A DNA stretch of 64,000 nt. It comes from Aquatica leii. Taxonomy: Eukaryota > Arthropoda > Insecta > Coleoptera > Lampyridae. Numbering within the stretch: position 1 is the first letter of the stretch; each line of letters begins with the position of its first letter. Both the position numbers and the translations under genes were made by a program. This document shows positions 28,905 through 41,900 of the stretch, piece by piece. The notes below the pieces were generated by a model. The model searched no databases, was not told where the DNA came from, and saw only the letters and a program-made list of their open reading frames with translations. The stretch covers positions 5,952,001 through 6,016,000 of the forward strand of contig CM069439.1 of the NCBI GenBank assembly GCA_035610365.1, in the 5' to 3' direction.

Positions 28905-30430
28905 CATCAAGATATCATAGTCACAGTTTTGCAGTATGAAATGTGGTATACAAAACTAATTTAATTTGGTAATTGTACCCATGTTGATTGCATACAGAAC
29001 TAGATTTTTTTTCTTTGGATACTATACTCTGTATGGAGCCCCAGAACATTCCTGCACATTGTTTTCAAAACTAGAATTTTGTATATGAGAAAGTACCTAT
29101 ATATACAAATTTACATAGATAGAGCAAATGTCATAAAATCTGAGGTCATGAGTGTCATGTAACAATCTGATATGGCACAAACTATGCCAGCTGAGTAATC
29201 ATTTACAATGATTGGGGGTATGCAAAATGACAAAAAAATAAATACATTAGAAACAGCAGAAATAATCCCATATCAGTACTTATGAGTTCCTAAAATTTCT
29301 TGAAAAAATGCACATTAACTGAAAAAGTTACAAATATACCTGTAGACACTAACATTTTTAAATATAAACTTAACATCGCTAACCATATAAATTCAAGGTA
29401 GAATGTCTAAACATCATCATATCAGATTAGCATGAATTAAGCAATGTTAACTTTCATTACATACATTCAATGATTTCAATAACCTTTCACTAAATTGCAA
29501 AGATAATGTTTAAGGACAAAGGAGCAAATGTATGTTTTTACACCAATCATAATATGATATCGATAACAGAAGAATATGTCGATAAGCTACCAACATTTAA
29601 ATTATATTAACAGTCATTCGAATGAAGCTCTGACAACTACTTTTACTTAATGTTTTTGTTAAAAATTGTATATAACCAAAATCATAGACACAAAAAAAAC
29701 AATTCTTTTTTAAATTATAATTACCTCCGCCAGTTATAGTTCCATACACGTTTGTATTCATAATTTTATTATACTCTTACTTAAATATAACTGTTTCTTT
29801 GACTTTCTTCACCAAATCACTACCTAGACGAAAATGTACTGGATCGCGTACCCACACGGATTCAAATGCCGGTTGTCTATATTTCCGTAATAGGTGTAAA
29901 AGACACAGTAGACCAAAATAGGAGATACATTTTTATTTTTAAATATACAATAATCAACAAATCGAGTAATTTAACAAAAAAATTATTACGATTTGTAAAT
30001 ATAGCGCAATTTTAATTAGATTTTCAAAAAACAGCCAACATTTTTTTCTATACACAGGGTGTATCACTCACAAAATATTTGAATCCTCCCATTTTTTTTT
30101 AATGTTAAGACATACATTTTTTAAAATGTAAAGCAAATTTAGTAATTGTAATTTTTTTTTAATTAATAGAAAAGTTCAAATAAAAGAAAAGCATCTTTTC
30201 TTTCATTTACACTAAGTAAATTAGAACTAATTAGAACCAAATCTTTAATTTATTCTAACACCTGTGTCACTACCTCACTATAAAAAAATTATAACACACT
30301 TATAAAGATAAAAAATAAACTTTAACCCAGCTAAGTTCTCGATCTTCTTGTTCTCTATTTAAAGCGAAAAGGCATTGATTGAGTTAATAATTGTGAGCAA
30401 TCAGGCAAAAGTCGACAATAATTTTGTATT
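28905..30430. other. AT-rich intergenic DNA with a short unexplained minus-strand frame
   Basis: Mostly featureless. On the minus strand about 29930-29777 is open for some 50 codons (contains RKYRQPAFESVWVRDPVHF) and ends in TAA. It does not look random in composition, but I do not recognise it. An ATG-led short frame ending in a GT follows at 29762-29727. Confidence 0.2.
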
Positions 30431-32150
30431 TAATTGTTTTTCTTTTCTATAAGAGTTGCTCCTCTCTACGAAGCTTTAGACACTTGCCTCCACAAGGTTA
30501 AAAGTAAGCAACGGCACACAGGCTATAAGCCCAACCGTTTCTGGCAGTTAGATCAAGTGTTCGGATAAATGATATCAGGCAACCCGTCTATTTTCCAGCC
30601 GTCACTACACAAGCCGCGCAATCAACCTCTTCTATGAAGGTTGGATTCGAGTCTTCCAAACGTCGTCGTCGACGTTATCCCCGTCCTGGATGATCGCTTA
30701 CCTGCCGCTATCAAAGAGTCCTAACAAAAATCATCTCTGCTTGTAAGATTACCCTTTCTAAGTAATCCGAAATGATCGATATAGTCAGCAAACTTCAAGC
30801 TACTTTCAGAAAATTCATTGCATCCCTTTGCGTAACGCAGCAAACTGCTGACATCGCTAATGCCTTGGAAAGCTTTAAAACAGTTTGTAAACTGTTACCG
30901 CCTCTAGTGTAGTCGCTACTCCTCTCTGGTACGCCTAAACAACCCAATCGAAAACAAAGAGGGTAAAACAGTCGCTCTTGTTCCTCATCGTTCGACTGTT
31001 GTTACTGTACCCGCCTGATTCTCCGTTGAAGAAATCGAACGAAACTAAGACGACCTTGGTGAGAGTCATTAATCCTCAAAGCTATGGCCTACGGCTGGAC
31101 AAAGTAACGAAGACGTGTAAAAATTCTATTAAGCTCGAATCTGAGTGAACAAAATTCCTTGATAAAACCGGTCTTATCGTCAAACCGCAAGGTAAATCCT
31201 TACCTCGTGTTTTTTTCCTCGATGTTCCTTCGAACCGAAGTCCCACCAGAAGTTCCAAAATTCCTTTTGGCATCATGTCGCCTTTACGTCGCCTGGAATG
31301 CGTGTAGGGTCAATGACCATATCCGTGTTACGCGTTGCTACAATTGTCAAAAGTTTGACCATCATTCGAACGACTGTAAAAGTGACATACACAGTGCAGA
31401 CATTGTGCTGAAAAGCACAAAACCAAGACATACCCTAACGCGAAGCGAAAACCTTCATGCGCAAACTGCGTTCGTTTTGGTCAAAAAAGTTAAGTCGTTA
31501 GACACAAAGCCTCATCCAATATCTGCCCAGCATATTTGAAACGGATCGACGCCACAATATCACACAGTAATTATGTACAATAAGAAGATTCAATTAACTG
31601 TGAGGTTTGCGCAAGTGAATCTTCGAGTTGCGACTTTCAAAGTTGTGAGTTTTTGTCTGTCAACTACACTGGCATCTTACTGAACCAAGAAGCCTACGTG
31701 TTTCGTTTTGGTTCAGCATACAAACTCGCGCTGGCGCGTCTACACTCTTCGGCAGAATATTTGCATCCTTTTTTATGCAGTACTATTCGGCTATTGTTAT
31801 CAATAGTTCAAAACCCTTCAGAGTAGTTACACTCAGCCATTTAATGAATGGTAGTATCTATGATTACAGTTAGAAACACCTCCTTGACAATCGTCGGCGT
31901 TTATTGGCCGCCGAGTGACGATGTACGCATTCATCAACTAGCGTGTTGTTTCACAAGTTATTAAAAGTAACCACCGACTGATACGGCAATCGCAAGCTCT
32001 ATTCCTATACTGATCTTCCACGTGGTGCCTTGTGCCACAATTCCAGATTTCTATATGTCGTCATTGGTAAGTTGACCAAGATAACCCTCAATTCCAATAG
32101 GTGACTCAGATAACGTGTGCGAATGCGAGCGGATATCGCGGACTTGATTA
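30431..32150 (+). mobile_element. R1-like LINE copy 2, 5' part
   Basis: Plus-strand fragments match the minus-strand R1-like copy at 10.9-13.9 kb: VRVINPQSYGLRLDKVTK near 31060-31110, TEVPPEVPKFLLASCRLYVAW, and the knuckle CYNCQKFDHHSNDC at about 31335-31376. These are ORF1. The endonuclease start VRFAQVNLR lies near 31600. The element resumes beyond the purine-rich LINE at about 36540. Confidence 0.7.
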
Positions 32151-32509
32151 AAGGTCAAGCGCGCGCTTGTGATAACAGTGAAATACAAACTTTTATTTAT
32201 ATACTTTTCTAATATTTGTGGCGGGCGTTAATTAAATACAGTTAGAAAGAATCATAGTAACAATAAATTAAAAAAATTAATAAAGAAAAAAAATTAAATA
32301 AATAACTAAATTAAAAAAATAAAAATAAATAATAAATAATAAGTAATAACAAAAGGGGAAAGGGATGAATAAAAGAGAGAGAAAGGAAAAGGAAAAAAAA
32401 ATAACAAATATTTGAAAGAGGAAAGGAAACAATAAGATCGCCAGACATTCAAAAGATAACGGAGGAAATCGAAGGAAAAACTTCAAGAACAGAAGGAGGA
32501 AGGAAAGAA

Positions 32510-33135
32510 ATGGAGGAGTTAAAAAAATTAATGAGAGAAATGATGAAACAGATGGAAGAAAATATGCAAAGAATAAGACAAGAAAACAAAGAAATGAAAA
32601 AAGAAATGGGAGAAAGAGAAAAGAAGTGGGAGAAAGAAAAAAAGAAACTGGTGGAGAGAATAGAAAAACTGGAGAAAAAGCGGAAGACGAGGAAAGAAGG
32701 AAAAGAAAGAATAATATTGTGATAAAGGGGTGGAGAAGTGAAAAACCACAAAAGATTTAGCAGTGATGCTGGAAGAAAAATTAAATGTAGAGGTAGAGGT
32801 GAAAAAAGTGACAGTAATAAACAAAGAGAAGAAAAATGAGTTGGTGGTGGCGGAAATCGGAGGATGGGAGGAAAAACAGAAGGTAATGGAGGAGAAGAAG
32901 AAATTAAAGAATACAAGAATATATATATATAAGTCACGATTTGACATGGGAGGAAAGAAGAGTGCAAAGAGAAATAATGAACATAGCGGTGGAAAAAAGA
33001 GCGGAAGAAAAAAGAGTATGGGTAGGGTACAGAAAAATGGAGATAGACGGAGACAGATACATATGGAACGACAAGGATAGGGGACTGTGCAGAGAAAGAG
33101 AAGAGAAAGTGGGGAACCAAAAGGCAAAAAACTAA
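32510..33135 (+). pseudogene. LINE ORF1: coiled coil plus RNA-binding region
   Basis: Residues 1-65 form a strong coiled coil (MEELKKLMREMMKQMEENM). After a frameshift the frame gives NNIVIKGWRSE and VEVEVKKVTVINKEKKNEL, an RRM-like strand pattern. After another frameshift it gives LTWEERRVQREIMNIAVEKR, like the C-terminal domain of L1 ORF1p. The order of parts suggests an L1-type RNA-binding chaperone. At least two frameshifts break it. Confidence 0.65.
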
Positions 33136-33260
33136 AAGGCAAAAAGGGGGTGGTAAAGGAGGGAAAGGTGACGAAACGGCAAAAAAAAGGAATAATGAGA
33201 GATCGAAATGGAAAAAAAGAAGGGAGAAAAAAAAGGAAGTGAGGAAGAAGCACGGGGGAG

Positions 33261-36200
33261 GTGAGTGAGCTGAGAGTATTGTTTTGGAACGTAGCAGGAA
33301 TAAAAAACAAGGAACATGATTTCTGGAAGTACATCAAGGAACAGGATGTAGTGGGATTACAGGAAACATGGATGGAAGAAAAAGAATGGGAGTGGTGGGA
33401 AAAAGAGTTGCCGGAGGAATTTGAGTGGGTGGTGCAGCATGCAGAAAGAGAAAAGAAAAAAGGGCGAGCAAAGGGGGGGATAATAACGGGAATAAGAAAA
33501 AAATGGTTGAACCAGGAAAAGAAGGAGAAAGTGCAACAGAGAAGAGGAGTTGTAGAAAGGAACATGCAGTGGGGAAAAACAAAAATTAAAGTAGTGACGG
33601 TTTATAGCAGTAGAATGAAAGAAACAAGGAAAAACATAGAAGAGATGATAGAAGAGAGGGAAGAGGGATTGATAATAGTAGAAGGGGACTTCAACGCAAG
33701 AACAGGGGAAGAGGGGGGAATACAAGAAAGAAAAGGGACGGGAAAGAGACAAACAAAGGACAAGGTGATAAATAAAGAGGGAGAGGAACTGCTAGAATTG
33801 TGCAACGAAAAAGAGTGGGAAATAATGAACGGGAACAGAGAAGAAGATGGAAAGGGGAAATTTACGTAAATAGGAGGAAGGGGAAAATCAATAATAGATT
33901 TTGTAATGACAAATGAAGAGGCCGCAGAAAAGGTAAAGACATTTAAGGTGGGAGAAAGGGTAGAGTCAGACCATCAACCACTGGAATTGACAATGGAAGG
34001 AAGGGAAAGAGAAGAGAGAGAGGAAGAGGAGAAGTACATAACTAAAAAAAAGTGGACAGAAGAGAGTATAAAAAGATATAAAGAGAGAATAGGGAAAACG
34101 GTATGGATAGGGAAGGAATTACAAGAAAGTGTAGAGGAAATGAGAGAGATGATGGAGAAAGCAACAGAGAGAGTCAGATTTAGAAAACGGAAGGGGAAGA
34201 AAACTGGATAGAAGAAATGGTGGGATAAGGAATGCAAGGAAGCAAAGAAAAAGGCAAGAAAAGCATTAAGACAGTGGAAAAAAGGGAAGAAAGAAAAAGA
34301 AGAATACAAAGAAGCAGTAAAAATATACAAAAAAACATGCGACAGAAAGAAGGAAGAAAACAAAAAGAAACAAGAGGAGCAGATTAAAGGAATAAAAACG
34401 GAAGAAGATGTATGGAAGTACCTAAAGAAGCAGAGGAAAAAAAACAGGACGACAAAGGGAATAAAGATTAAAGAATGGGAGATATATTTTCGGAACCTGT
34501 TGGGAGGGAAAGAACAAAAGCAGGAAAAAGAAAAAAAGGAGAAAAACGCGGTAGTAAGTCAAGAAAAAGAAGATAGGGATAGAATAAAGGAGGAAGAAGT
34601 AATAGAGGCGATAAAGAATATAAAAAAAGGAAAGGCGACAGGAGAAGATGGGATACAAGGAGAAGAGTGGATATACGAGGGAGAAAATGTAGCAAAAAGG
34701 ATGACGGAAATAATAAACAAAATATGGAAAGGGGAAGGATTCCCAGAGAGATGGAGAGAGGGAATAATATGCCCAATACATAAAAAAGGCGAAAAAAATA
34801 AAGTCGAGAATTATAGAGGGGTAACATTATTGAGCTCGGCATACAAATTGTACGCGACAATACTGCAAGAAAGATTACAGAAGGAAATAGAGGAAAGAAG
34901 TTTGGTACCAGACGGACAAGCTGGATTCAGAAAAGGAAGAAGGGCGATAGACAACATATATATAATGAAACACTTAGCAAATAAAGAACTAGAAAAAAAA
35001 GAGGGAAAATGGTAGCACTATTCGTAGACCTAAAAGCTGCTTTTGACAAAGTGAATAGGGAAAAGCTGTGGGAATATATGAAAAGAAAAAAAATCAATGA
35101 AAGATTAATACAAAGAATAAAGGAAATATACGAAGAAACGAGAAGCAGGGTTAAAGTGAATGGGGAAGAGAGTGAGAAATTCATAACAAAGAGAGGGTTG
35201 AGGCAGGGATGTCCACTGAGCCCAAGCCGGTTCTCGGTATATACGGGGGATCTGGAAAAGACAATGAGAGGACAACAGACAGGAGGGATAGTGGTAGGGA
35301 AAACTAAGGTATGGTCGTTGGCGTATGCGGATGACATAGTGCTGGTGGCTAAGGAGGAAAAAGAAATGAAAGAGATGATGAAAACGCTAGAGAAATATAT
35401 GAAAAAAAAAAGAAATGGAAGTAAACACGGAGAAAACAAAGATAATGATATTTAGAAAAGCAGGGGGAAAAGAAAAAGAGAGGAGTGGAGATGGAGTGAT
35501 GAGAAAGTGCAACAAGTGAAGGAATTTACATACCTGGGCTACACGATGAAACAGGATAATAAAGAGGGAGAACACATAAAGGAAAGGGTGAAGAAAGGAA
35601 ACAGGCTAATAGGACAAGTCTGGGGTGTGGAGGAAAGAGTATTCAAGATGGATATAAAAAAAAGAAAATTGCTGTTCGAAAAATTAATAAAGGGGGTGGT
35701 AATGTATGGAACGGAAATATGGAGCTGGAAGGAGTGGAGGGAGGTAGAGGGGCTACAGGAAAAATACTGGAGATGGGTGTTAGGATTGGACAGGGATACA
35801 CCGGGGTATATTGTGAGAGAGGAAGTTCAGAAAGAAAAAATAAGGATTGAGACAGAAAAAAGAGCAATAAAATACGAGGAAGAAATGAGGGAAAGAATAG
35901 ATTGCAAAATTCTGCAAGAATGTTGGAAAGAGATAAAGGGAGGGAAAGTGAAGTACGGGCAGGAGGGCAGAGAAGAGTATTACAAAAGAAACGGGTACGC
36001 GAGTGAAGAAGTGGAGAGATTAAGAGAAGAGGGGTAGGGACAAGAGAAGAAATAATAAGGAGAGATAGAGACATCGAAAAACAAGAAAGATGGACAAAGA
36101 TAAAAGAGAGCAGATATAATAGGAATTATAAAGATATCAAGGGTGAAGGGGTGCCGGAATATTTAAAAGACAGTGAGACAAAAAGCAACAAAAGGAAAAA

Positions 36201-36447
36201 AATGGTGGCAAGGTTCAGATATGGCAACGAGGAGTTAGGGAACAAATATTGGAAAGAAGAACCAGAAAAGTTGTGCAGGCTATGTGGAGAAGAAACGGAA
36301 GACCTTAACCACATGAGAAAGAGATGCAGGGAACTAAGAGAAGAGGTGATGAAAATAGTGGATATCTTAGATGAAAACGGAAAAGGAGCGGAATGGATGG
36401 AGGAAGTATGGAGCAGGAGGAAAAAGTTAAGGGGGGAGAAGGGATAA
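33261..36447 (+). pseudogene. LINE ORF2: APE endonuclease, reverse transcriptase, Cys/His C-terminus
   Basis: Endonuclease: LFWNVAG (metal-binding Asn), LQETW (Glu), VEGDFNAR (Asp/Asn), IIDFVMTN and SDHQP (Asp/His). RT: NYRGVTLLSSAYKLY, LFVDLKAAFDKVNRE (motif A Asp present), GLRQGCPLSP (motif B) and YADDIVLVAK (motif C intact). Thumb: FTYLGYTMKQD. C-terminus: CRLCGEETEDLNHMRKRC. Breaks: TAA at 33867-33869 and TAG at 34209-34211, both with the frame continuing, then frameshifts near 35005, 35405 (an A run) and 36035. All catalytic residues I can check are intact, but the frame is not. Confidence 0.85.
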
Positions 36448-36539
36448 GAAAATGTAATATATATGTATAGACAACACGACCACATTTGTAAGCCAAATGG
36501 CAATGAATAAAGTTAAACTTATATATTAAAGCTATTGTT

Positions 36540-37300
36540 TGCTCCTTGTTTCCTCGATCCGACGACAGATAATCCTTTACTAGCCCAAATAAGATCCCGC
36601 ATTAATTTGCAAATAAGATCTTAACAGAACTGGGTGGTCATTAACGACGATAAAATTTCTGAGAACAAGTCTCCTGAACCTGACGGAATACACTCTCTTC
36701 TACGATTGTTGATTTGTTTAACTCGTGCATTAAATGTGGTTATCTTCCAAAAAGCTGGAAAGCAGGTAAACTTATCACCATTCTTAAGCGTGAGAAGAAG
36801 AATCTTGTAAATCTCAATTCGTACCGTCCGATAACTTGGTAAACTATTCGGACGTGTACTTTTTAAAAAGATTCATGACGACAATCCGCCACACATTTTC
36901 TTCAATCCCAGTCAATAGAGCTTCATTCCTTGCAAAACGACGACTAACGCCGCAAGTAGATTAATGACCAATGTACGACCGAACGTCTCCAATCACAAAG
37001 TATAGCACCCCTCAATAACAGAAACTTTCGTCATTAAAAGAGTACCTGCTGGCGCTACGCGTGTCATTCGTGTTCACAAGGCTCGGTTGTAAAAAAAGTA
37101 GTTAGTCGACTCATCTGTTTTGACTATCAGAGATGGTCGTAGGTCGTGATGTTAGTACCCAACTTTGTCTGGTAAGCCGGTGATCTGGGACGTAGTTGAT
37201 AAAAGTGTATACGATAAGATGGATTAAAATTACAGTTAGCGTTAAGTAATAATCAGTTCAAGGTTATTGTAGATCTGGAAATAAAAATAATTAACCCACA
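36540..37300 (+). pseudogene. R1-like LINE copy 2, RT part
   Basis: The frame near 36650-36840 gives KISENKSPEPDGIHS, GYLPKSWKAGKLITILK and NLNSYRPITW, the start of an R1-type RT. It matches the minus-strand copy (APGTDGVHC, TGRLITILKPGK). Later parts are too decayed to read. The purine-rich LINE separates it from its 5' half. Confidence 0.65.
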
Positions 37301-38957
37301 GGTTCCGAAGTTTAAATGCGTTCGCGCTCTATTATATTCTTTTTCTTGTATTATTTCTCACCGGGACGGGTAACGTCAGTTGCGCAAGCGATATGAAATT
37401 TGGTTAAAATAACGATCCTATTAATGTAAGGTAAGCAACGTACTTCTGAATCTCATTACAGAAAAATGAATGTAAAATGCAATTATAATTAAATGACATA
37501 AAAGATAATGATATTTGTAAGAGCGTTATCATGCGTTCACTGATTTCGTAGTATTATTTCTAGCAAAACCCTGTCGCACTAATGGATTTCGTCTACGCTT
37601 GACAGTCTTTTTCGATCGCTTGACCCCGCATGAAGAATTAGAAACTCGAGATACTACCTATAGACCGGTTAGTAACCTTTTTTTTCGAAATTTCAATAAT
37701 AATTAAGCATGAGGGTAAACAAAGAGCTTAAGCAGACCTTTGTTACAATTGCAACTTGAAAAATTAACATCGCACAAGCTTCGTAGAGATTTATACGTTC
37801 TGCATCGAGAAAAATTTCCCCGAGGGCTGCTCTGTAAAATTCATTGTAAGAATTGCTTCCGAGCCACATCCAGATCTCTAGTCTGTGCTGCACTCCTTGT
37901 AGAAAAATGTATTAGCAATTAAAATTTCTAGCCAATACGCGACTGTGAGTGGAAAGTTGCCTATCCATCAGTCAGAAATGTACTAAACTGTAATTTAAGT
38001 CGTTACAAATTCCTTCACTGCGCTTTAACAATATTCCCGTCCGTAGGGTTTTCGAATTCAAGTACCTCAAACAACTTCCCCTACGTATTCTTTTGCAGAA
38101 AATTTACTAGAGCAAAGTTCTTGGCAAGACTGGAACGTGCAATTTCCTTGACCAGCACGTCCTGTCCTTTTCAGCTGCTAACGCCATAATGGCAACGGCT
38201 GTGAAACGCTTTCCACCAAGGGCGTAACGCCTTCTCCCTTATCACGGATATCCTTTCCTGGGTCAGAATGTCCCCGGACGAGAGGTAGTTCAAATCCTTT
38301 CTTCACACGGCGGATTTCGTTGTTGTTTGAAACACAGCAAAAGAACGTCAAGGTGGTTTCCTGGGTACACATCCTCCTCCTCAGTGTTGAACTTGAGACG
38401 AATTTTTCTATATCCACTCTCACGACGTTTATCGCTTGGTTTTAACAAAATTGGCAAAGCTTACAAGGTATGCATTGTGGTATTTCTTGATAATGTACCA
38501 GCGCTAACCACCAATATATATATGTGCCCAAGTTTTATTTAAATATACGTTAAAGATGTTTTAGTGTAAATAAAAAAAATATTTGATTCTATAAAACTAT
38601 TACCATGTATTTGAAAACTATAAATTAGATATTACAAAATGGTTCCTTTTCAATAAACACCGTTTCCATCAATAAAATTCACAACAATTTAAATACACAA
38701 ATTAGAAAACATTCAGAAACACTTGCGATCAAATTTGACACGTATTAAATACTATATAGTACGTAGAATAAAATAAAAGCTGTTTAGTAGTATAAAAATA
38801 TTATATGAAGGCCTAAAATGAATGAGATACTGACTTTATTTTAATGCAATAACTTTATATAAAGAATTATCACAGGAATCATGTTCCTACATTGATAACA
38901 CAAATGAAACTACTTTTTGTAATTGACGGTTTGTTGTTGAAAAATAAACGGTAGCAT
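37301..38957. other. Unassigned region downstream of taxilin
   Basis: Holds the likely taxilin poly(A) signal (AATAAA on the minus strand at about 38836). Two minus-strand frames (37893-37693 and 38423-38178) are open for 66 and 81 codons. I recognise neither, and the plus strand is also partly open there. Confidence 0.3.
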
Positions 38958-41900
38958 TTAAGACACATTTTCTAGAGACAGCGCTGTTGTCGACTCAATT
39001 AAGTTATCCTCTTGTATCGCATCCGCATGATTACTTACAGAATCAGTAACTGCGTTATTAAGATTTTCATTAGACGAATCAGTCGATTCGGAAAGATTTT
39101 CTATAGTTTCCTCCGCTGTAATTTGCTGAATACTGTTTAGTTGGTTTTGTAATACTTTAAGATTATCCTTCAGTTGTTCTAGATGTTTTTCTTTTTTTGT
39201 CAATTGTTGTTCGGGGTTAGTTTGCGGAATAATTTGTTCATCTAAATTAGTTTCAGACGTAGGCACGATTCCGTTGGCTTTTAGAAGCTTTAAATAAGAG
39301 GAACGATCTACTTGCAACTGTCGGCATAATTTTTGTAGTTGTTCTAATTTCTTCTCGGTTATATCTATTTTACTTTCTTGAGCTTGTTTATTTGCGCACA
39401 ATTCTAAAACTGACTGCGCATTTTTTTGCGACCTTTGCTTCCACATAAGCACTTCTTTCTCTAACGTTATGATCTGCTTTGTCATTTTTCCCATTTCTGA
39501 TTTACAATCATCAAATACTTGATTACTCTTAGTAAACGACGACTTAAATTCTTGATATTTTCCGGAATAAAATTCTAAATTTTCCTGCAAGGTTTTCACA
39601 GTATGCTGTAACTGACTACACGTTTCTTCGCTTTTTTTGAACTTTCCTAATAACGATTCCCGCTCGTGAGACCATATTTCTTGTTCAGCTTTAAATTCCA
39701 GTTTGGTTTTATCTATCTGCGCTTGAGCTAATTGTTTTTCTAATTCAATTTGGTGCTCAATTTTGTTTTGATGCTCTTTACGTTGCTCAAACTGTTTACA
39801 TAAAGACTCTATTTTACCGGCCATGTCTAAATTGTCATCTCTAAGCTTTATATTCTTTTCTGTTGTCTCTTGCATCATGTTCATGACGTCGTTCAACGTC
39901 AATTGAAATTTAGCTGCAACCTCTTTTCTCCTTTCTTCTTCTTCACGAATTTTAGCCATGCTTTCTTCCTACAAAAATAAAACTTACATATTATTACGTT
40001 AATCAAAAGTCATCAGTTGGGTCTATGTTCAATAAAAAAATGAGTCAGAATTATGGGCATGGTTAAAAATTGATACCCATGGCATAATCAAATAGATCAC
40101 CTATTCGTACAGCAAATAAACTCCTGGACAAAATAAACTAATCAGAATACTTGAATTTTTAAATCGTATACCCAATCGCGGCTTTTTTATTAGGTCATTT
40201 GGACAATGACCCTCCGTACAAATAAATAATTACAGAAAATTCGCGTTTAAATTAAATTATCAGCATTTAAATTTCTTACGTTTAAATATTTCTCAATTTA
40301 AACACAACAGATAGGAAAACGCGAATTTATCCGTTGCTTATGGTATGTGTGCCCGCGTGTATTACTATATTGAAGCCGATCAATAAATGATAGTTATTGT
40401 AGTTTTGAGTGAGACACAATGCACATATTACAAACTTCACAGTCAATTTTTTTAGTTGATCGATAATACTGGAAGCATTGAAAAATGTTTTATTAAAAAC
40501 ATTGTTAATTTTAATGAGCTTGTTATTAAACATTTTAGTAATTGTAAAGATAGATGAATATCTTAAATAATAATCTTAAATATAAATCGCGGTAATCGGT
40601 TTGTTTTTTCACGATTTTTCAGTTATCTTTCGCCATTGTTGCCGTGGCTTTGGCTGAACCATGTTTTAAAGTAAAGATAACATGGCCATTAAAATAAAAA
40701 CATACAAAAAACGTGTAAACATAAATGCCTAACTCGTGTCATATTGGGCGGTATCCTATTAGCTCGCGGTGACTCCAGTATTCTCCAGCCTCAGGAAGTC
40801 CGCTTCTTTTTGACTTAATATCCTAGCTAGCGAAGCATTGATTCTCACCCAACGCTCCTGACTACCTAACATTTGGGGAATCAATCGCTCTGGGGTCAGC
40901 CCGACCAGTTCTCCTCTGAGGCTGGTCCAGTGTTGGCAGGCACACATCGTCCACTTCTTCATAGTATATGCATTGGTTTTTTTTCTTAATTGTATGCAGA
41001 TAGATACTAGCCGTGACCCGACAGTACCTAGATGAGATGGTAATTTAGTTCTTCATGGCGTATACTCAGCCAGGTATAAGACGGCGGATCAATTTACTCT
41101 TCTGATCACTTTGCCATCTTTGCAGTCATTTCTCTTGCTTGTTTCTTGTTCTGTCTACCTACTCTCACAATACGTCTCTCCTCTCCTGCTAGTAGTTCCC
41201 ACGGTATAGTCCCACCCAGGAGTAGAGCTAATTACGTAGCTATAGTTCTGTAGCTGGATATAATTCTAATGCTTACTTTTCTTTGTACTTTTTGGACTAT
41301 GCCAATTATAGATCCGTGTGATTGTCGTATTCGTCACTATCGCGAGCTGGGATTCCGTCCTTGCACTGATCATTAGGCCAAACGCGATGACTTGGGTTTG
41401 TGAGCCGAAGTCTATTCTTCGTATACTGTCAAAATGATATTTCACAAATACAGACCCAATACCGACCCTTGTGAGACCCCGCACCTGGAAAGTTTCCAAT
41501 CCATTGAAGCTTCGTATTATGTCGTCTATTATTAAGATAGTTTTGTACGATGTTGGTGAGATAGGGTTCAATTTTTTTCTCCTCAAGTGCCTTAATGACT
41601 AGACACGTTAGAAAGTTGGATGCATTTCTCACATATAGCGTGACCACGGCACAGTTTTCTAGTTCTCCTGGTGCCTACATGAGTGGCCGTAGCCTAGTAG
41701 TCAACGGCCTCTAGATAGACCTCCTGTCCCCTCTATGCTGTCTTGCACTCTGTCAAGTATTAAGTGTTCGTTTAGTTTAGCAGCAGTGTTTAGTAAACAG
41801 AGGGGGGGGGGTCTATATAAACTTGCTTCGGTTGGCGCATTTTTGCGCTTATCCAAAAGAACCAGCCTGCCCCTTTTCTATGGCTCGAGAAGAGATTTAG

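Larger units (their letters stand above)
32200..36530 (+). mobile_element. Purine-rich two-ORF LINE, nearly full length, inserted in the R1-like LINE
   Basis: Layout: A-rich leader, ORF1 (32510-33135), ORF2 (33261-36447), then AATAAA near 36506 and an A/T-rich tail. The plus strand is almost only A and G: in 34201-34260 I count 10 pyrimidines in 60 bases. ORF2 has an APE endonuclease, RT and a C-terminal Cys/His motif. I recall such purine-biased LINEs as frequent in ants and wasps. The clade (L1-, RTE- or Tx1-like) is not settled by eye. It has few breaks, so it is the youngest LINE in the window. Confidence 0.85.

Noticed and set aside
32528..33565. 345-codon minus-strand ORF
   Set aside because: It is the complement of the purine-rich LINE coding strand, has Phe/Ser/Leu/Pro composition with no domain, and overlaps well-supported ORF1/ORF2.
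35643..36074. 143-codon minus-strand ORF, and similar ones at 34422-34860, 34927-35439 and 36126-36503
   Set aside because: Shadows of the same purine-rich LINE.
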